A DNA stretch of 64,000 nt from an uncultured Pelagibacteraceae bacterium (GTDB lineage: Bacteria; Pseudomonadota; Alphaproteobacteria; Pelagibacterales; Pelagibacteraceae), in contig CACJPL010000004.1 in NCBI GenBank assembly GCA_902595285.1, positions 62,001 to 126,000 of the forward strand, written 5' to 3'. The notes beneath the pieces were generated by a model. It had not been told where the DNA came from and searched no databases. It saw only the letters and a list, made by a program, of their open reading frames with translations. Shown here piece after piece: positions 9,532-18,952 of this stretch. A program made the translations under genes and the position numbers. Position 1 is the stretch's first letter; every line of letters starts with the position of its first letter.

Positions 9532-10404
9532 TTATTTAACTAACTTTTTAACAAATAATGGTGTTAAAAACTGCGTCACTACAGCTGATATAACTACAGC
9601 ACCTCCGATTAATACTGAAAGTGGAGGGTTTTCATTGACAAACATCCACGCCCAAAAAGGTCCTAGAACAGCTTCGGTTAACATAATTATTCCAACAATT
9701 GCTGAAGGAGTTGATCTTGCTCCAATTGTTATAAGTATAAAGCCAAGTCCAACTTGAAAAAATCCTGCAATAAAACCTAGAAAAATATCATTTGCTGAAA
9801 CAAAAATACTTGGCGACATAAACAAACCTATTAATGTTGCAAAAATTCCAGCAACTAATTGTAAAGGGATCATATCAACTTCTGGATATTTTCTCACAAT
9901 TAAAATTAAAATTGCAAATGAGATTGGCATAATAAATGCAACTAAGTTTCCAGTCATTTGTCCAGGTGTTAGTGAACTTCCTAACATTAAAATAATTCCG
10001 ACCACTGCCGTAACAATGCAAAGTAAAGTGATTTTAGAAATTTTTTCTTTTAAAAATACATAACCAAAAATTGCCAAAAACAATGCCTGGGTTTGTATTA
10101 TAAAGTTTGCATTTGCTACTGTTGTCTCGTACATAGCAAATACATAGCTGGCAAATCCAATCGATAAAATTATACCTCCAAATAAACCTGGAATTCCAGA
10201 TTTGTAAAGAACCCTAAAAATATTTCCTTTATAATTAATTGTTAAAAAGATCGTAATCACTCCTATAAAAAAGAATGATCTCCAAAATAATATTTGCCAA
10301 AGAGTTGATCCTTCAAAAGATTTTACTATTAATCCACCAAAACTTAATGCACATGCTCCCAAAAAAACTAAAAAAGGCCCTGGTATTTTTGACAAAAAAT
10401 TCAT
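9532..10404 (-). CDS. EamA/DMT family transporter
   Basis: Protein of 290 residues with about ten hydrophobic helices arranged as two EamA repeats, e.g. LVFLGACALSFGGLIVKSFEGSTLWQ-type first helix and FLFWR-like LFWRSFFF near 40. This is a typical drug/metabolite superfamily inner-membrane permease. It overlaps the pxpC stop side by a single base and is read in the same direction, so uptake or export of 5-oxoproline or a related amino acid is a reasonable guess, not shown by sequence. Confidence 0.85.
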   Translation of the reverse strand: MNFLSKIPGPFLVFLGACALSFGGLIVKSFEGSTLWQILFWRSFFFIGVITIFLTINYKGNIFRVLYKSGIPGLFGGIILSIGFASYVFAMYETTVANANFIIQTQALFLAIFGYVFLKEKISKITLLCIVTAVVGIILMLGSSLTPGQMTGNLVAFIMPISFAILILIVRKYPEVDMIPLQLVAGIFATLIGLFMSPSIFVSANDIFLGFIAGFFQVGLGFILITIGARSTPSAIVGIIMLTEAVLGPFWAWMFVNENPPLSVLIGGAVVISAVVTQFLTPLFVKKLVK

Positions 10405-11348
10405 TAAATTTGTGAAAGTAAATTTTGAGTTTCCATTTCATATAGCTTAAACAAAGTCTCTGCTTCAGATAAATTAATCTCTTTAAATTTTATTTTTGAA
10501 CCAGGTGACATCTGTACTAATCGGTCATAATCTACACTAGCAACTACTCCTATTTTTGGATATCCACCAATAGTACCGTGATCTGAAAGCATTATGATTG
10601 GATTTCCATCTGGGGGGACTTGGATTACACCCTTTATCAATCCCTCAGATTTAATATTAGTATTCACTATATTATCTATTTTAGGTCCTTCTAATCTCAT
10701 ACCCATTCTGTCTGAAAGTTTCGATACTGTGAATTCTTTATGATAAAATATTTTTTTACCTTCCTCAGAAAAGTACTCAAAATTAGTACCTTTGATCACT
10801 CTTATATTTTCTATTTTGCTATTAATGTAATTAGTTTTTTTAATATCTCTATTTGCATTTATTTTTATTAAATTAATTTTTTGACCCGTTTCTAATTTTT
10901 TTCCATCATTAGATCCAATATTTGCTTTCGTATTTATAGAACAACTATTCCATTGAAGTTTAAGATCAAACTCACCACCTAAAGCTAAATAGCCATAGAC
11001 TGATTTATTTGTAGAAATGATATTTATTTCATCTCCATTTTCAATTTGATAACTTTTGTAACAATTACCTTCAATTTCAGCATCTTTTTTTTTTATCGAA
11101 AAAATTACATCTCCAGTAATAGCAATATTAATTTTTTCTCCTGAATATTTAATATGAGGACCTTGGTAAGCGAACTCAATCACTGCTGAATCTAAATTAT
11201 TGTTAACAAGCTTGTTTGCTATAAGAAAATTTCTATTATCCATGGCACCACTAAATGGTATGCCAATATGATAAAGATGATCCCTACCTTTATCCTGAAA
11301 AGTGGTATTAATTCCAGATCTGATTATATTTATATGATTATTACTCAT
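10404..11348 (-). CDS. pxpC: 5-oxoprolinase subunit PxpC (biotin-dependent carboxyltransferase family, KipA-like)
   Basis: Protein of 314 residues. INTTFQDKGRDHLYHIGIPFSGAMD near 14-37 and GNPIIMLSDHGTIGGYPKIG near 255-275 are hallmarks of the KipA/allophanate-hydrolase C-terminal fold. With PxpA and PxpB it forms the ATP-dependent prokaryotic 5-oxoprolinase that opens pyroglutamate to glutamate. It overlaps pxpB by 8 bases. The presence of all three subunits in one locus supports this over an urea-amidolyase role. Confidence 0.9.
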   Translation of the reverse strand: MSNNHINIIRSGINTTFQDKGRDHLYHIGIPFSGAMDNRNFLIANKLVNNNLDSAVIEFAYQGPHIKYSGEKINIAITGDVIFSIKKKDAEIEGNCYKSYQIENGDEINIISTNKSVYGYLALGGEFDLKLQWNSCSINTKANIGSNDGKKLETGQKINLIKINANRDIKKTNYINSKIENIRVIKGTNFEYFSEEGKKIFYHKEFTVSKLSDRMGMRLEGPKIDNIVNTNIKSEGLIKGVIQVPPDGNPIIMLSDHGTIGGYPKIGVVASVDYDRLVQMSPGSKIKFKEINLSEAETLFKLYEMETQNLLSQI

Positions 11349-12015
11349 TAAAATTTTTGTATTGGTCTAAGGTAATTTCCTTAAAAATTACTGTATCTCC
11401 TGGGTTAATTAGATTTGGTTTATCTTCTTTTGAACTATCAAAAACCTCTAAAGGTGTATTTCCTAAAATATTCCACCCACCTGGACTTTCAAATGTATAA
11501 ATATTTGCAAATTGCTCAGTGATTGCAACTGATCCTTTAGGAACTTTAACTCTTGGAGTTTCTAAACGTTGAGCTTGCATATTTTCATCTAAGTCACCAA
11601 GAAAAGGCATTCCAGCAATGAAACCTGTCATATAACAAAAATACTCTTTATTTAAAAATTTCTCTAAAATTTTTTCTCTACTTAATTTTAATATTTCTTC
11701 CAATCTTTTAATATCCATTGAGAAATTTTCATCACAGCAAACTGGTATTTCTAATTTTTTAGAATTTATGTTTTGGGAGTCCTCAAGATCAATATTTTCT
11801 ATATAATTTTTAACCTCTTTAAAACTTGTTTTATTTAGATCGAAAGAAATAATTAATTTATTGTAAGAAGGGGTTAAATTATTAATTCCTTCAATATTAT
11901 TTTTTTTTATAGTTTTAAAATATTTTATTACTTTTGAATTAATTGTTTTATTTACTTCATTACCAAAATCACAGTATACAGCTGCGTCACCAAGATTTGA
12001 TATATTTTTTATCAT
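11341..12015 (-). CDS. pxpB: 5-oxoprolinase subunit PxpB (KipI-like)
   Basis: Protein of 224 residues of the KipI/allophanate-hydrolase subunit 1 family. FCYMTGFIAGMPFLGDLDE near 126-144, the RVKVPKGSVAI stretch and ESPGGWNILGNTPL near 176-190 are diagnostic. It works as a heterocomplex with PxpC and PxpA on 5-oxo-L-proline. It is first in the leftward pxpB-pxpC-eamA run and divergent from pxpA with 27 bases between the two ATGs. Confidence 0.9.
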   Translation of the reverse strand: MIKNISNLGDAAVYCDFGNEVNKTINSKVIKYFKTIKKNNIEGINNLTPSYNKLIISFDLNKTSFKEVKNYIENIDLEDSQNINSKKLEIPVCCDENFSMDIKRLEEILKLSREKILEKFLNKEYFCYMTGFIAGMPFLGDLDENMQAQRLETPRVKVPKGSVAITEQFANIYTFESPGGWNILGNTPLEVFDSSKEDKPNLINPGDTVIFKEITLDQYKNFNE

Positions 12016-12022
12016 GCCATGT

Positions 12023-12038
12023 TATACTCAACATTATA
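12023..12038. promoter_or_regulatory. Back-to-back -10-like hexamers between pxpA and pxpB
   Basis: The 27-base divergent gap holds TATACT on the plus strand (12023-12028) and TATAAT on the minus strand (complement of 12033-12038). If both are used, each mRNA would begin within about 10 bases of its start codon and the -35 regions would lie inside the opposite gene. Read by eye; short AT-rich matches occur often by chance. Confidence 0.35.
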
Positions 12039-12042
12039 GTCT

Positions 12043-12822
12043 ATGGAAATTAATATAAATTGTGATTTAGGGGAAAAATCAAAACATCATTCAAATAAGA
12101 ATGATCCAAATTTACTCGAAATAGTAAATTCAGCTAATGTAGCATGTGGTTACCATGCAGGTGACGATGATTCTATGAAACAAGTAGTTCAAATTTCAAA
12201 AAAAAATGGTGTCAGTATTGGAGCGCATCCATCTTTTAAAGATCCAGAAAATTTTGGAAGAAAAAGAATGAATCTTCCTTCAAACGAAGTGAGAAAATTA
12301 ATAATTGATCAATATGAAATTCTTCAAAAAATTGCTCAAGATCATGGAGAAAATGTTACTCATATTAAACCACACGGCGCTTTAAATAATATGGCTTGTG
12401 AAGATATTGATTTAGCTACTACTTTAGCAAAAACAATAAATGAGATTAGTAAAGATTTAATTTATTTGGTTCCTACGGGATCTAAAATGGAACAAGCAGC
12501 AAAAAAAATGAACATGCGTATAGCTTGTGAGATTTTTGCAGATAGAAATTATGAGGATGATGGCAATTTGGTTTCTAGAAAAAAACCACACGCTCTTATT
12601 ACTGATCCAGAAGAAGCCAAAAAACATGTGTTAAACATGGTCAAAAATCAGTCGCTTAATTGTCACAGTGGAAAGCAGATACCTTGTGAAATTGATTCTG
12701 TGTGCATACATGGTGATAACGAAAGTTCGTTATCTACAGCAAAATCAATAAGAGATAACCTGTTAGAAAATGGATTACAATTAAAACCTTTAAATAAAAT
12801 GGAGAAATTTATAAATGATTAA
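12043..12822 (+). CDS. pxpA: 5-oxoprolinase subunit PxpA (LamB/YcsF family)
   Basis: Protein of 259 residues. The N-terminal INCDLGEKS, then NVACGYHAGDDDSM near 34-46, IGAHPSFKDPENFGR near 59-73 and VTHIKPHGALNN near 106-117 are signature metal/active-site segments of the YcsF family. It is the third 5-oxoprolinase subunit, transcribed away from pxpB-pxpC. It ends 8 bases inside the following TPR gene. Confidence 0.93.
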   Translation: MEININCDLGEKSKHHSNKNDPNLLEIVNSANVACGYHAGDDDSMKQVVQISKKNGVSIGAHPSFKDPENFGRKRMNLPSNEVRKLIIDQYEILQKIAQDHGENVTHIKPHGALNNMACEDIDLATTLAKTINEISKDLIYLVPTGSKMEQAAKKMNMRIACEIFADRNYEDDGNLVSRKKPHALITDPEEAKKHVLNMVKNQSLNCHSGKQIPCEIDSVCIHGDNESSLSTAKSIRDNLLENGLQLKPLNKMEKFIND

Positions 12823-13300
12823 AAAAATATTTGTAATTTTGATTTTAACATTGTTTACAACAAGTTCTTTTTCTGCAGGTTCAGACTCCACTTCTTCAAA
12901 AGTAAAATCAAATTATGATAAAGCAGTAGAGTCAATTAAATTTGCAAAAAAATATGAGTCAAAAGGTAAACTTGAAAAGGCAAAAAAAAGATATGCTAAA
13001 GCTCAAAAACTACTTTTAAAATCAAACTCAGAAAAACCTAACAAAGCTGATACTTTAAATTATTTAGGTTTTACTACTCGAAAACTTGGTGATTATGAGA
13101 ACGGCGAAAAATATTATCTACAAGGTCTGGAAATTGAACCTAATCATATAGGTATAAACGAATATTTGGGTGAACTATATGTTGTAACAAATAGATTAAA
13201 CTTAGCAAAAGAAAGATTAAAAATATTAGAAAACTGTAACTGTAAAGAATATACCCAGTTAAAAGAAGTTATTGAAGGTACTAAAAAATCTAAATATTAA
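12815..13300 (+). CDS. Secreted tetratricopeptide-repeat protein
   Basis: Protein of 161 residues with a signal peptide (MIKKIFVILILTLFTTSSFSA), then a lysine-rich helical region and TPR-like units, e.g. ADTLNYLGFTTRKLGDYENGEKYY near 78-101 and GINEYLGELY near 113. Probably periplasmic. It overlaps pxpA by 8 bases, so it may be co-translated, but there is no obvious link to 5-oxoproline use. TPR proteins scaffold other proteins; the partner is unknown. Confidence 0.75.
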   Translation: MIKKIFVILILTLFTTSSFSAGSDSTSSKVKSNYDKAVESIKFAKKYESKGKLEKAKKRYAKAQKLLLKSNSEKPNKADTLNYLGFTTRKLGDYENGEKYYLQGLEIEPNHIGINEYLGELYVVTNRLNLAKERLKILENCNCKEYTQLKEVIEGTKKSKY

Positions 13301-13398
13301 TTTAAACACTAAATATAAAAATAAGCTCTTGTTAAAATCACCAGCTTAAAAATAGTATTTATTGAAAAATTCACAAATTGAAATAATATTAAACCACC

Positions 13399-14010
13399 TT
13401 GATTGAAGAACTCATAATTTTAACCAATATAATTTTTATCACAATTATATTAACAGCTGATAATGCTGTGATTGTTGGATCTATAGCTTCTAATTTTGTT
13501 CCAAAAAATAGAAAACAAATAATTCTTTGGGGTGTAATTGGAGCCTTTGTTTTTAAAATTTTTTTTGCTGTATTTGCAACTTTTTTATTTGAATTTTATT
13601 TTATAAAGATTTTGGGTGGTTTATTGTTAATTTGGATTGTAAATGATTTAAGAAAAGATTTATTAGATATTAAAAAAATTAAACCTACCACAAAAAAAGG
13701 CAAAGAACCTTCGTATATAAGTAGCATTGGAAAAGTATTGTTTGCGGATATCATGATTAGTTTTGATAATGTGATTGGTGTAGTTGCAGCTGCAAAAGGA
13801 TATTTTGGATTTATGATTTTTGGACTTATGTTGTCGGTTGTTTTAACTGGAGCTTTAGCCACATATATGGCTAATTACATACAAAGACATATTTGGATAG
13901 CTTACGTTGGTTTGGTATTTATCTTAATAGTTGGTCTTCAACTGGTAATTGGTGGACTTGTTGATCTTGAAATATTAAATATTAATGAAGAATTTAAAAA
14001 ATACTTTTAA
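13399..14010 (+). CDS. TerC/YjbE family integral membrane protein
   Basis: Protein of 203 residues with about six to seven hydrophobic helices. TADNAVIVGSIASNFVP near 18-34 and the second acidic motif MISFDNVIGVVAAAKG near 118-133 are the paired DN motifs of TerC-like metal exporters (Mn/Ca-type transport proposed). The only start near the family N terminus is TTG at 13399; an in-frame stop lies just upstream. It ends with a 4-base overlap with convergent panB. Confidence 0.82.
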   Translation: MIEELIILTNIIFITIILTADNAVIVGSIASNFVPKNRKQIILWGVIGAFVFKIFFAVFATFLFEFYFIKILGGLLLIWIVNDLRKDLLDIKKIKPTTKKGKEPSYISSIGKVLFADIMISFDNVIGVVAAAKGYFGFMIFGLMLSVVLTGALATYMANYIQRHIWIAYVGLVFILIVGLQLVIGGLVDLEILNINEEFKKYF

Positions 14011-14777
14011 TAAGAGTTATTTTTATTTGGAAATTTATTTTTTCTAACTTCTTTCGAATAATTTGAAACAGCCTTAGAAATTTCAATTCTAATATTTGCA
14101 TATTTTTTTACAAATCTATAATTAATTGGATTTAATCCAATTAAGTCATCAAAAACTAATATTTGGCCATCACAATATTTAGAAGCACCAATACCAATAG
14201 TTAGTATATTTAAACTTTGAGTCACAAGCTTTGCCAAAGAAGTTTCCACACATTCTAAAACAATTGAAAACACTCCAGCTTTTTCTAATAATTGAGCGTC
14301 CCTAAGAATATTATTTCTTTCTATTTCATTTTTGCCCTTAAATTTGAAAGTTTTATCTGACTGAGGAAGTAAACCTAAATGACCCATAACTGGAATTTTA
14401 TTTTTAATTAAAGTTTTGACTGTTTCATAAATTTTTTTTCCACCTTCTAATTTTACTCCATCGCATTTAGTTTTTTTCATTATCAGTTTTGCATTTTTCA
14501 ATGCTTCTTTAGGGTTTCGATAAGTGTTATGTGGCATGTCAACGATCATTAAACTTTTTTTTATACCCATTCTGACACTTTTAGAATGTTCAATCATAGT
14601 ATTCAAGGTCACTTCTTTAGTAGATTTATAATTATACAAAACAGATCCAAGAGAATCTCCAACAAGTATAATATCGCAATAATTATCTAAAATAGATGCA
14701 ACATTTTTTGAATATGCAGTTAGACTAACTATTTTAGTTTTGTTTTTTTTAGAAATTATTTTTTTAATTTTGTTCAT
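14007..14777 (-). CDS. panB: 3-methyl-2-oxobutanoate hydroxymethyltransferase
   Basis: Protein of 256 residues, slightly shorter than the usual 260-275. It makes ketopantoate from ketoisovalerate and methylene-THF in pantothenate synthesis. ILVGDSLGSVLYNY near 37-50 binds the metal, followed by MIEHSKSV, VKLEGG and GHLGLLPQ, in PanB order. Codon use is very lysine/AAA-rich. It is followed upstream by a glyoxalase gene in the same direction. No panC is present in this window. Confidence 0.9.
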   Translation of the reverse strand: MNKIKKIISKKNKTKIVSLTAYSKNVASILDNYCDIILVGDSLGSVLYNYKSTKEVTLNTMIEHSKSVRMGIKKSLMIVDMPHNTYRNPKEALKNAKLIMKKTKCDGVKLEGGKKIYETVKTLIKNKIPVMGHLGLLPQSDKTFKFKGKNEIERNNILRDAQLLEKAGVFSIVLECVETSLAKLVTQSLNILTIGIGASKYCDGQILVFDDLIGLNPINYRFVKKYANIRIEISKAVSNYSKEVRKNKFPNKNNSY

Positions 14778-14792
14778 TCACATTGGTATAAA

Positions 14793-15212
14793 TTACCAAA
14801 TGCCAGTATTTTCCATTGAAGACCAAGGTTCTTGAGGATCTAAATATCCCTCTTGAAGTAATTCTATTGAAATTTTATCCGGTGATCTAACAAAAGCCAT
14901 ATGGCCGTCTCTTGGTGGTCTATTAATAGTGTAGCCCATGTCCATAAGTTTTTGGCATGTCTCATAAACATTATCTACTCTGTAAGCTAGATGACCAAAA
15001 TTTCTTGATCCCTCTCCTAAATCATCGCCATCCCAATTATATGTTAATTCAATCTCTGCATTTTTGTCATTTGGTGGGGCAAGAAAGATTAAAGTGTATC
15101 TTCCTTTTTCACTATCTTTTCTTCTTGTTTCTTTAAGTCCAAGACCTTCACAAAAAAATCTTAGAGATGCATCAACATCGCTAATTCTAATCATGGTATG
15201 TAAATATTTCAT
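14793..15212 (-). CDS. gloA: Lactoylglutathione lyase (glyoxalase I), VOC family
   Basis: Protein of 139 residues starting MKYLHTMIRISDVDASLRFF, the glyoxalase I N terminus, with metal-ligand candidates H5, E in IELTYNW, H in GHLAYRVDN and E in SIELLQEG. It converts the methylglyoxal-glutathione hemithioacetal to lactoylglutathione. The FCEGLGL segment and normal length agree with bacterial GloA. Reads in the same direction as panB with 15 bases between. Confidence 0.88.
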   Translation of the reverse strand: MKYLHTMIRISDVDASLRFFCEGLGLKETRRKDSEKGRYTLIFLAPPNDKNAEIELTYNWDGDDLGEGSRNFGHLAYRVDNVYETCQKLMDMGYTINRPPRDGHMAFVRSPDKISIELLQEGYLDPQEPWSSMENTGIW

Positions 15213-15233
15213 ATCAATATTTATAGTTAAAAA

Positions 15234-16797
15234 TTACTCTAATTCAATAGTGCTTGGTGGTTTTGATGTAACGTCATAAACAACTCTATTGATACCTCTA
15301 ATACTATTCACTATTTTATTTGATATAGATTGCATAAAAGACTTTTTAAATTCATAATAATCTGCTGTCATTCCATCTTCAGACGTAATTGCTCTTAATA
15401 AGCAAAGATATTCATAAGTACGATTATCACCCATTACCCCAACTGTTTTTACAGGCAGCAAGGCTGCATAAGCTTGCCAGATCTTGTGATAAAGACCATG
15501 GTTTTTTAAAGCTTGAATAAAATAATAATCAGCTTCTTTTAAAATTTTGATTTTTTCATTAGTTATTATACCTGGCATTCGAATAGCTAAACCTGGTCCA
15601 GGAAAAGGGTGCCTAGAAATAATTTCTTTATTTAAATTTAACTCTAATCCTAATTTTCTTACCTCGTCTTTAAATAAGAATTTTAGTGGCTCTACTAATT
15701 TTAAATTCATTTTTTTTGGTAAACCACCAACATTATGATGAGATTTTATTTTTGATGTTTGGCTTCCAGTAACAGATTTACTCTCAATTAAATCTGGGTA
15801 GAGAGTTCCTTGAGCTAAAAATTTAACATTTTTAATTTTTTTTGCGTATCTCTCAAAGATTTTAATAAATAAATTACCAATTATTTTTCTTTTTTTTTCT
15901 GGTTCAGTAACATTTTTTAATTTTTTCAAGAACTCCCTTTCAGCATTTACATAAATTAAATTCATTTTTAAACGCTTCTTAAAAGTTTTTACTACTTGAA
16001 CCTCCTCATTTTTTCTTAAAAGACCTGTATTTACAAAGATACAATAAAGTTTTTTACCAATGGCTTTATTCAGTAATTGGGCAACTACACTGCTGTCTAC
16101 CCCACCTGATAAAGCACAAATAACTTTGTTTATTCCAACTTGTTTTCTAACATCCTTAATTAGTTGATTTTTTTGATCCCTAGAAGACCAATTTCTTTTA
16201 ATTTTACAAATTAAGAAAATAAAATTGTTTATTAATTTCTTTCCATTCTCTGTGTGAGTCACTTCAGGATGAAATTGCACTCCATAATATTTCTTTATTT
16301 TATTTTCAACGATTGCAAATTTAGAATTTGTACTTGAGGCAACAACTTTAAAATTCTTGGGAAGTTTTGAAACTTGATCAGCATGGCTCATCCAAACTTG
16401 TTTAGATTTTTTATTTCCAAAAAAATTAGTTGTTAAAAGACTCTTATTTTTTTTTATAAACATTAGCTAAACCAAATTCTCTATGTTTTGATTGTTTTAC
16501 TTTTCCACCGTTAAGTTTTGATAATATTTGATGCCCAAAACATATTCCAAGAACTGGTATATCAAGCTGTAGAATTTTTTTATCAAATGAATACTTTTTT
16601 ATTTGATAAACATTTAATGGACCACCAGATAATACTATTCCTTTAATACTATGATTTATGTCTTTTAGTTTTATTTTTTTGTGACTAACTATTTCAGAAA
16701 ACACACCTAATTCTCTTACTCTTCTTGCAATTAATTGAGTAAATTGAGAACCAAAATCTATTATTAAGATTTTGTTAAGATTTTGATCAAGACTCAT
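15234..16797 (-). CDS. guaA: GMP synthase (glutamine-hydrolysing), interrupted by an apparent frameshift
   Basis: Two overlapping frames together make one full GuaA of about 520 residues. The first (16797-16444) has the start [18 protein letters not shown] and the nucleophile motif GICFGHQ. The second (from 16463) continues with [17 protein letters not shown], the ATP P-loop ALSGGVDSS and the dimerisation C terminus ending in STIELE. The frames meet at a run of nine A residues on the coding strand (16455-16447); dropping one A restores a single frame. The break lies inside the glutaminase domain, so it is not a natural two-subunit split. It is co-directional with guaB and a TPR gene. Likely an assembly error or slippage site, as GuaA is normally essential. 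Confidence 0.9.
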
Positions 16798-17227
16798 TAT
16801 TTTCAGGTTCTATATTTTTTAATGACTCTTGAATATCTTTGTTTTCATCACATAAATTTTTACAAACTTTTAAAAACTTATCTGAAAGATCTTTGACTTT
16901 TTCATAATTAGATTTTTCTAAAGCAATTTTCATTAACATTAATAAAGCTTCTTCGTTATCAGGCTCAATTAAAAGTGTCGTTTCTAAATTGTATTCTTCT
17001 TTTCTTTGATTTTCTTCTTGGTTATAAATTTTTGCTAAATATAAATATGAGTTTGCATCTTTTGGATTAAAAACAATATTTCTCTCAAATAGAAAACGCG
17101 CATCTTCATATTTTTCTTTTTTAAACAATTCTAAAGCTTCATTAAAAAAATTTTCTTTACTAAAAGACGTGCTGTTAAAAGAAGCTGTTAAAAGTATTAA
17201 TCCTATTAATTTGAAAAATTTGCTCAT
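16787..17227 (-). CDS. Secreted tetratricopeptide-repeat protein
   Basis: Protein of 146 residues. It begins with a signal-like segment ([22 protein letters not shown]) and carries TPR-type helices, e.g. [21 protein letters not shown] near 27-47 and [14 protein letters not shown] near 58. Two cysteines lie near the C terminus (CKNLC). It sits between guaB and guaA, overlapping guaB by one base and guaA by 11, an odd place for a periplasmic TPR protein. Function unknown. Confidence 0.7.
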   Translation of the reverse strand: MSKFFKLIGLILLTASFNSTSFSKENFFNEALELFKKEKYEDARFLFERNIVFNPKDANSYLYLAKIYNQEENQRKEEYNLETTLLIEPDNEEALLMLMKIALEKSNYEKVKDLSDKFLKVCKNLCDENKDIQESLKNIEPENNES

Positions 17228-18303
17228 TAATATTTACTGTCGTTTTTTACCACATCTACATTATGAACCATACTTTCATAAAATCCAGCTTTTGTAATTT
17301 TCACAAATTGTGGTTTATTTCTTAATTTAATGATTGTTTTTGATCCAAGATAACCCATTGAAGATTTCAATCCACCAATTAATTTATAAATAATACTCCC
17401 AACATCTCCTTTATATTTTACAAAACCTTCAACACCTTCAGGTACATATTTTGAGGAGTCTTTTTGTTTTTTTTGAAAGTATCTATCAGCTGACCCTTTG
17501 TTCATAGCTCCAACAGAACCCATGCCTCTAAAACTTTTGAAAAGCTGTCCATTTTTTTTAATTAATTTCCCTGGAGTTTCGTTTGTACCTGCAAATAACG
17601 AACCGATCATTGCAGCATCAGCTCCTGCAGCAAAAGCTTTTGCTAAATCACCAGAATATTTTATTCCACCATCTGAAATTATTTTAACATTTTTATTTTT
17701 TAAACCACTTCTTACAGCTAAAATTGCACTTAATTGAGGAACTCCTATTCCAGCAACCAGTCTTGTTGTACAAATAGAACCTGGCCCTATACCAATTTTA
17801 ATTATATCTACTCCTAATTTTATTAGGAATTTTGCAGCTTCAGATGTAGCAATATTTCCCGCACATAAAGCAATTTTGTTAGTTTTTATTTTTTTTATAT
17901 ATTTGATTATTTCAGCAACTTTCTTTGTATGGCCATGTGCTGTGTCTACTACGATTAAATTTACACCTTCTTTAATTATTTCTTTAGCTCTAATAAATTC
18001 ATTCGGTGCTGCACCTACAGCTGCTCCAACAATTAGTTTTTGTTTTTTTACTTTTTTTATCTCTGATAATTGTGTTTTTATATCAAGGTTTCTGTGAATT
18101 ACTCCAATACCACCAGCCTTAGCTATAGCTATTGCCATTCTACTCTCTGTGACAGTATCCATTGCAGATGATAAAAGTGGAATTTTAAGTTTCAAATGCT
18201 TTGTTAAAGATACACTAGTGTCTGCATCAGAAGGTAATATTTCTGAATACTTTGGAGCTAATGTAACATCATCAAAGGTAAGTGCTTCTTTTATGGGAAC
18301 CAT
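17227..18303 (-). CDS. guaB: IMP dehydrogenase lacking CBS domains
   Basis: Protein of 358 residues, against about 490 for typical IMPDH. The N terminus [20 protein letters not shown] and the active-site loop [11 protein letters not shown] (catalytic C178) are intact, as are [15 protein letters not shown] and SSMGYLGS at the C terminus. Near residue 85 the chain passes straight from [18 protein letters not shown] to KLIVGAAVG, so the CBS pair that normally sits there is absent. It oxidises IMP to XMP for GMP synthesis. It lies upstream of guaA in the same run. CBS domains mediate nucleotide control, so this form should be less regulated. Confidence 0.93.
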   Translation of the reverse strand: MVPIKEALTFDDVTLAPKYSEILPSDADTSVSLTKHLKLKIPLLSSAMDTVTESRMAIAIAKAGGIGVIHRNLDIKTQLSEIKKVKKQKLIVGAAVGAAPNEFIRAKEIIKEGVNLIVVDTAHGHTKKVAEIIKYIKKIKTNKIALCAGNIATSEAAKFLIKLGVDIIKIGIGPGSICTTRLVAGIGVPQLSAILAVRSGLKNKNVKIISDGGIKYSGDLAKAFAAGADAAMIGSLFAGTNETPGKLIKKNGQLFKSFRGMGSVGAMNKGSADRYFQKKQKDSSKYVPEGVEGFVKYKGDVGSIIYKLIGGLKSSMGYLGSKTIIKLRNKPQFVKITKAGFYESMVHNVDVVKNDSKY

Positions 18304-18340
18304 AATCTTTTATATACGATTCCTTTTAAATTAAAAGTCT

Positions 18341-18952
18341 CTATCGGGTTTTTCTACAAATTATAAAACTTTCTTTGGAATATTTTCTGCTAGATTTTGG
18401 TTTAAAAACCTTAACTTCTTTAAAATATTTTTTTCCCTCTGCGACGATTTCGTTAAATGTTCCTCCCATAAAAATTTTTGAAATAAAATATCCATTTTCT
18501 TTCATTAAATCTTTAGCAAAAAACATTGCCTCTTTACACAGTTCTCCAGTTTGTATTGAATCTATATTTTTAATACCAGTTGTATCTACGGCCATATCAG
18601 ACATTACGACATCAACTTTACCGTTTATATTTTTTTTAATTTCTTCTTGAGTTTTTTCTTCAGTAAAATCTCCTTGGATTTGAATACTATTACCTATGGG
18701 CTCCATTTTTTTTAAATCTATAGATATCAATTTTCCACTTTTAGCTGCTTTAAGAGCATATTGTGACCAGCTTCCTGGAGCTGCACCAATATCAATTACT
18801 GACAATCCACCTTTAAAAATTTTAAATTTTTCGTCAATTTCAATTAATTTGTATGCTGATCTAGCACGATACCCGTCGACTTTAGATTTTCTTACATAAA
18901 TATCTCTACGCTGTTTATTGACCCAGTTCTTTGAGATTTTATTTTTTTTCAA
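18341..18952 (-). CDS. rlmE: 23S rRNA 2'-O-ribose methyltransferase RlmE (FtsJ)
   Basis: Protein of 203 residues. RDIYVRKSKVDGYRARSAYKL near 16-36 contains the first catalytic lysine; the SAM motif is VIDIGAAPGSWSQYAL near 53-68; MSDMAVDTTG near 118 carries the catalytic aspartate. It methylates U2552-equivalent of 23S rRNA in the A-site loop. It starts one base after the stop of the upstream glycosyltransferase and is followed by guaB. Confidence 0.93.
   Translation of the reverse strand: MKKNKISKNWVNKQRRDIYVRKSKVDGYRARSAYKLIEIDEKFKIFKGGLSVIDIGAAPGSWSQYALKAAKSGKLISIDLKKMEPIGNSIQIQGDFTEEKTQEEIKKNINGKVDVVMSDMAVDTTGIKNIDSIQTGELCKEAMFFAKDLMKENGYFISKIFMGGTFNEIVAEGKKYFKEVKVFKPKSSRKYSKESFIICRKTR

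Noticed and set aside
13320..13360. TAAGCT/AGCTTA inverted repeat after the TPR gene
   Set aside because: Six-base stem with a long loop and no T-run; too weak to call a terminator.
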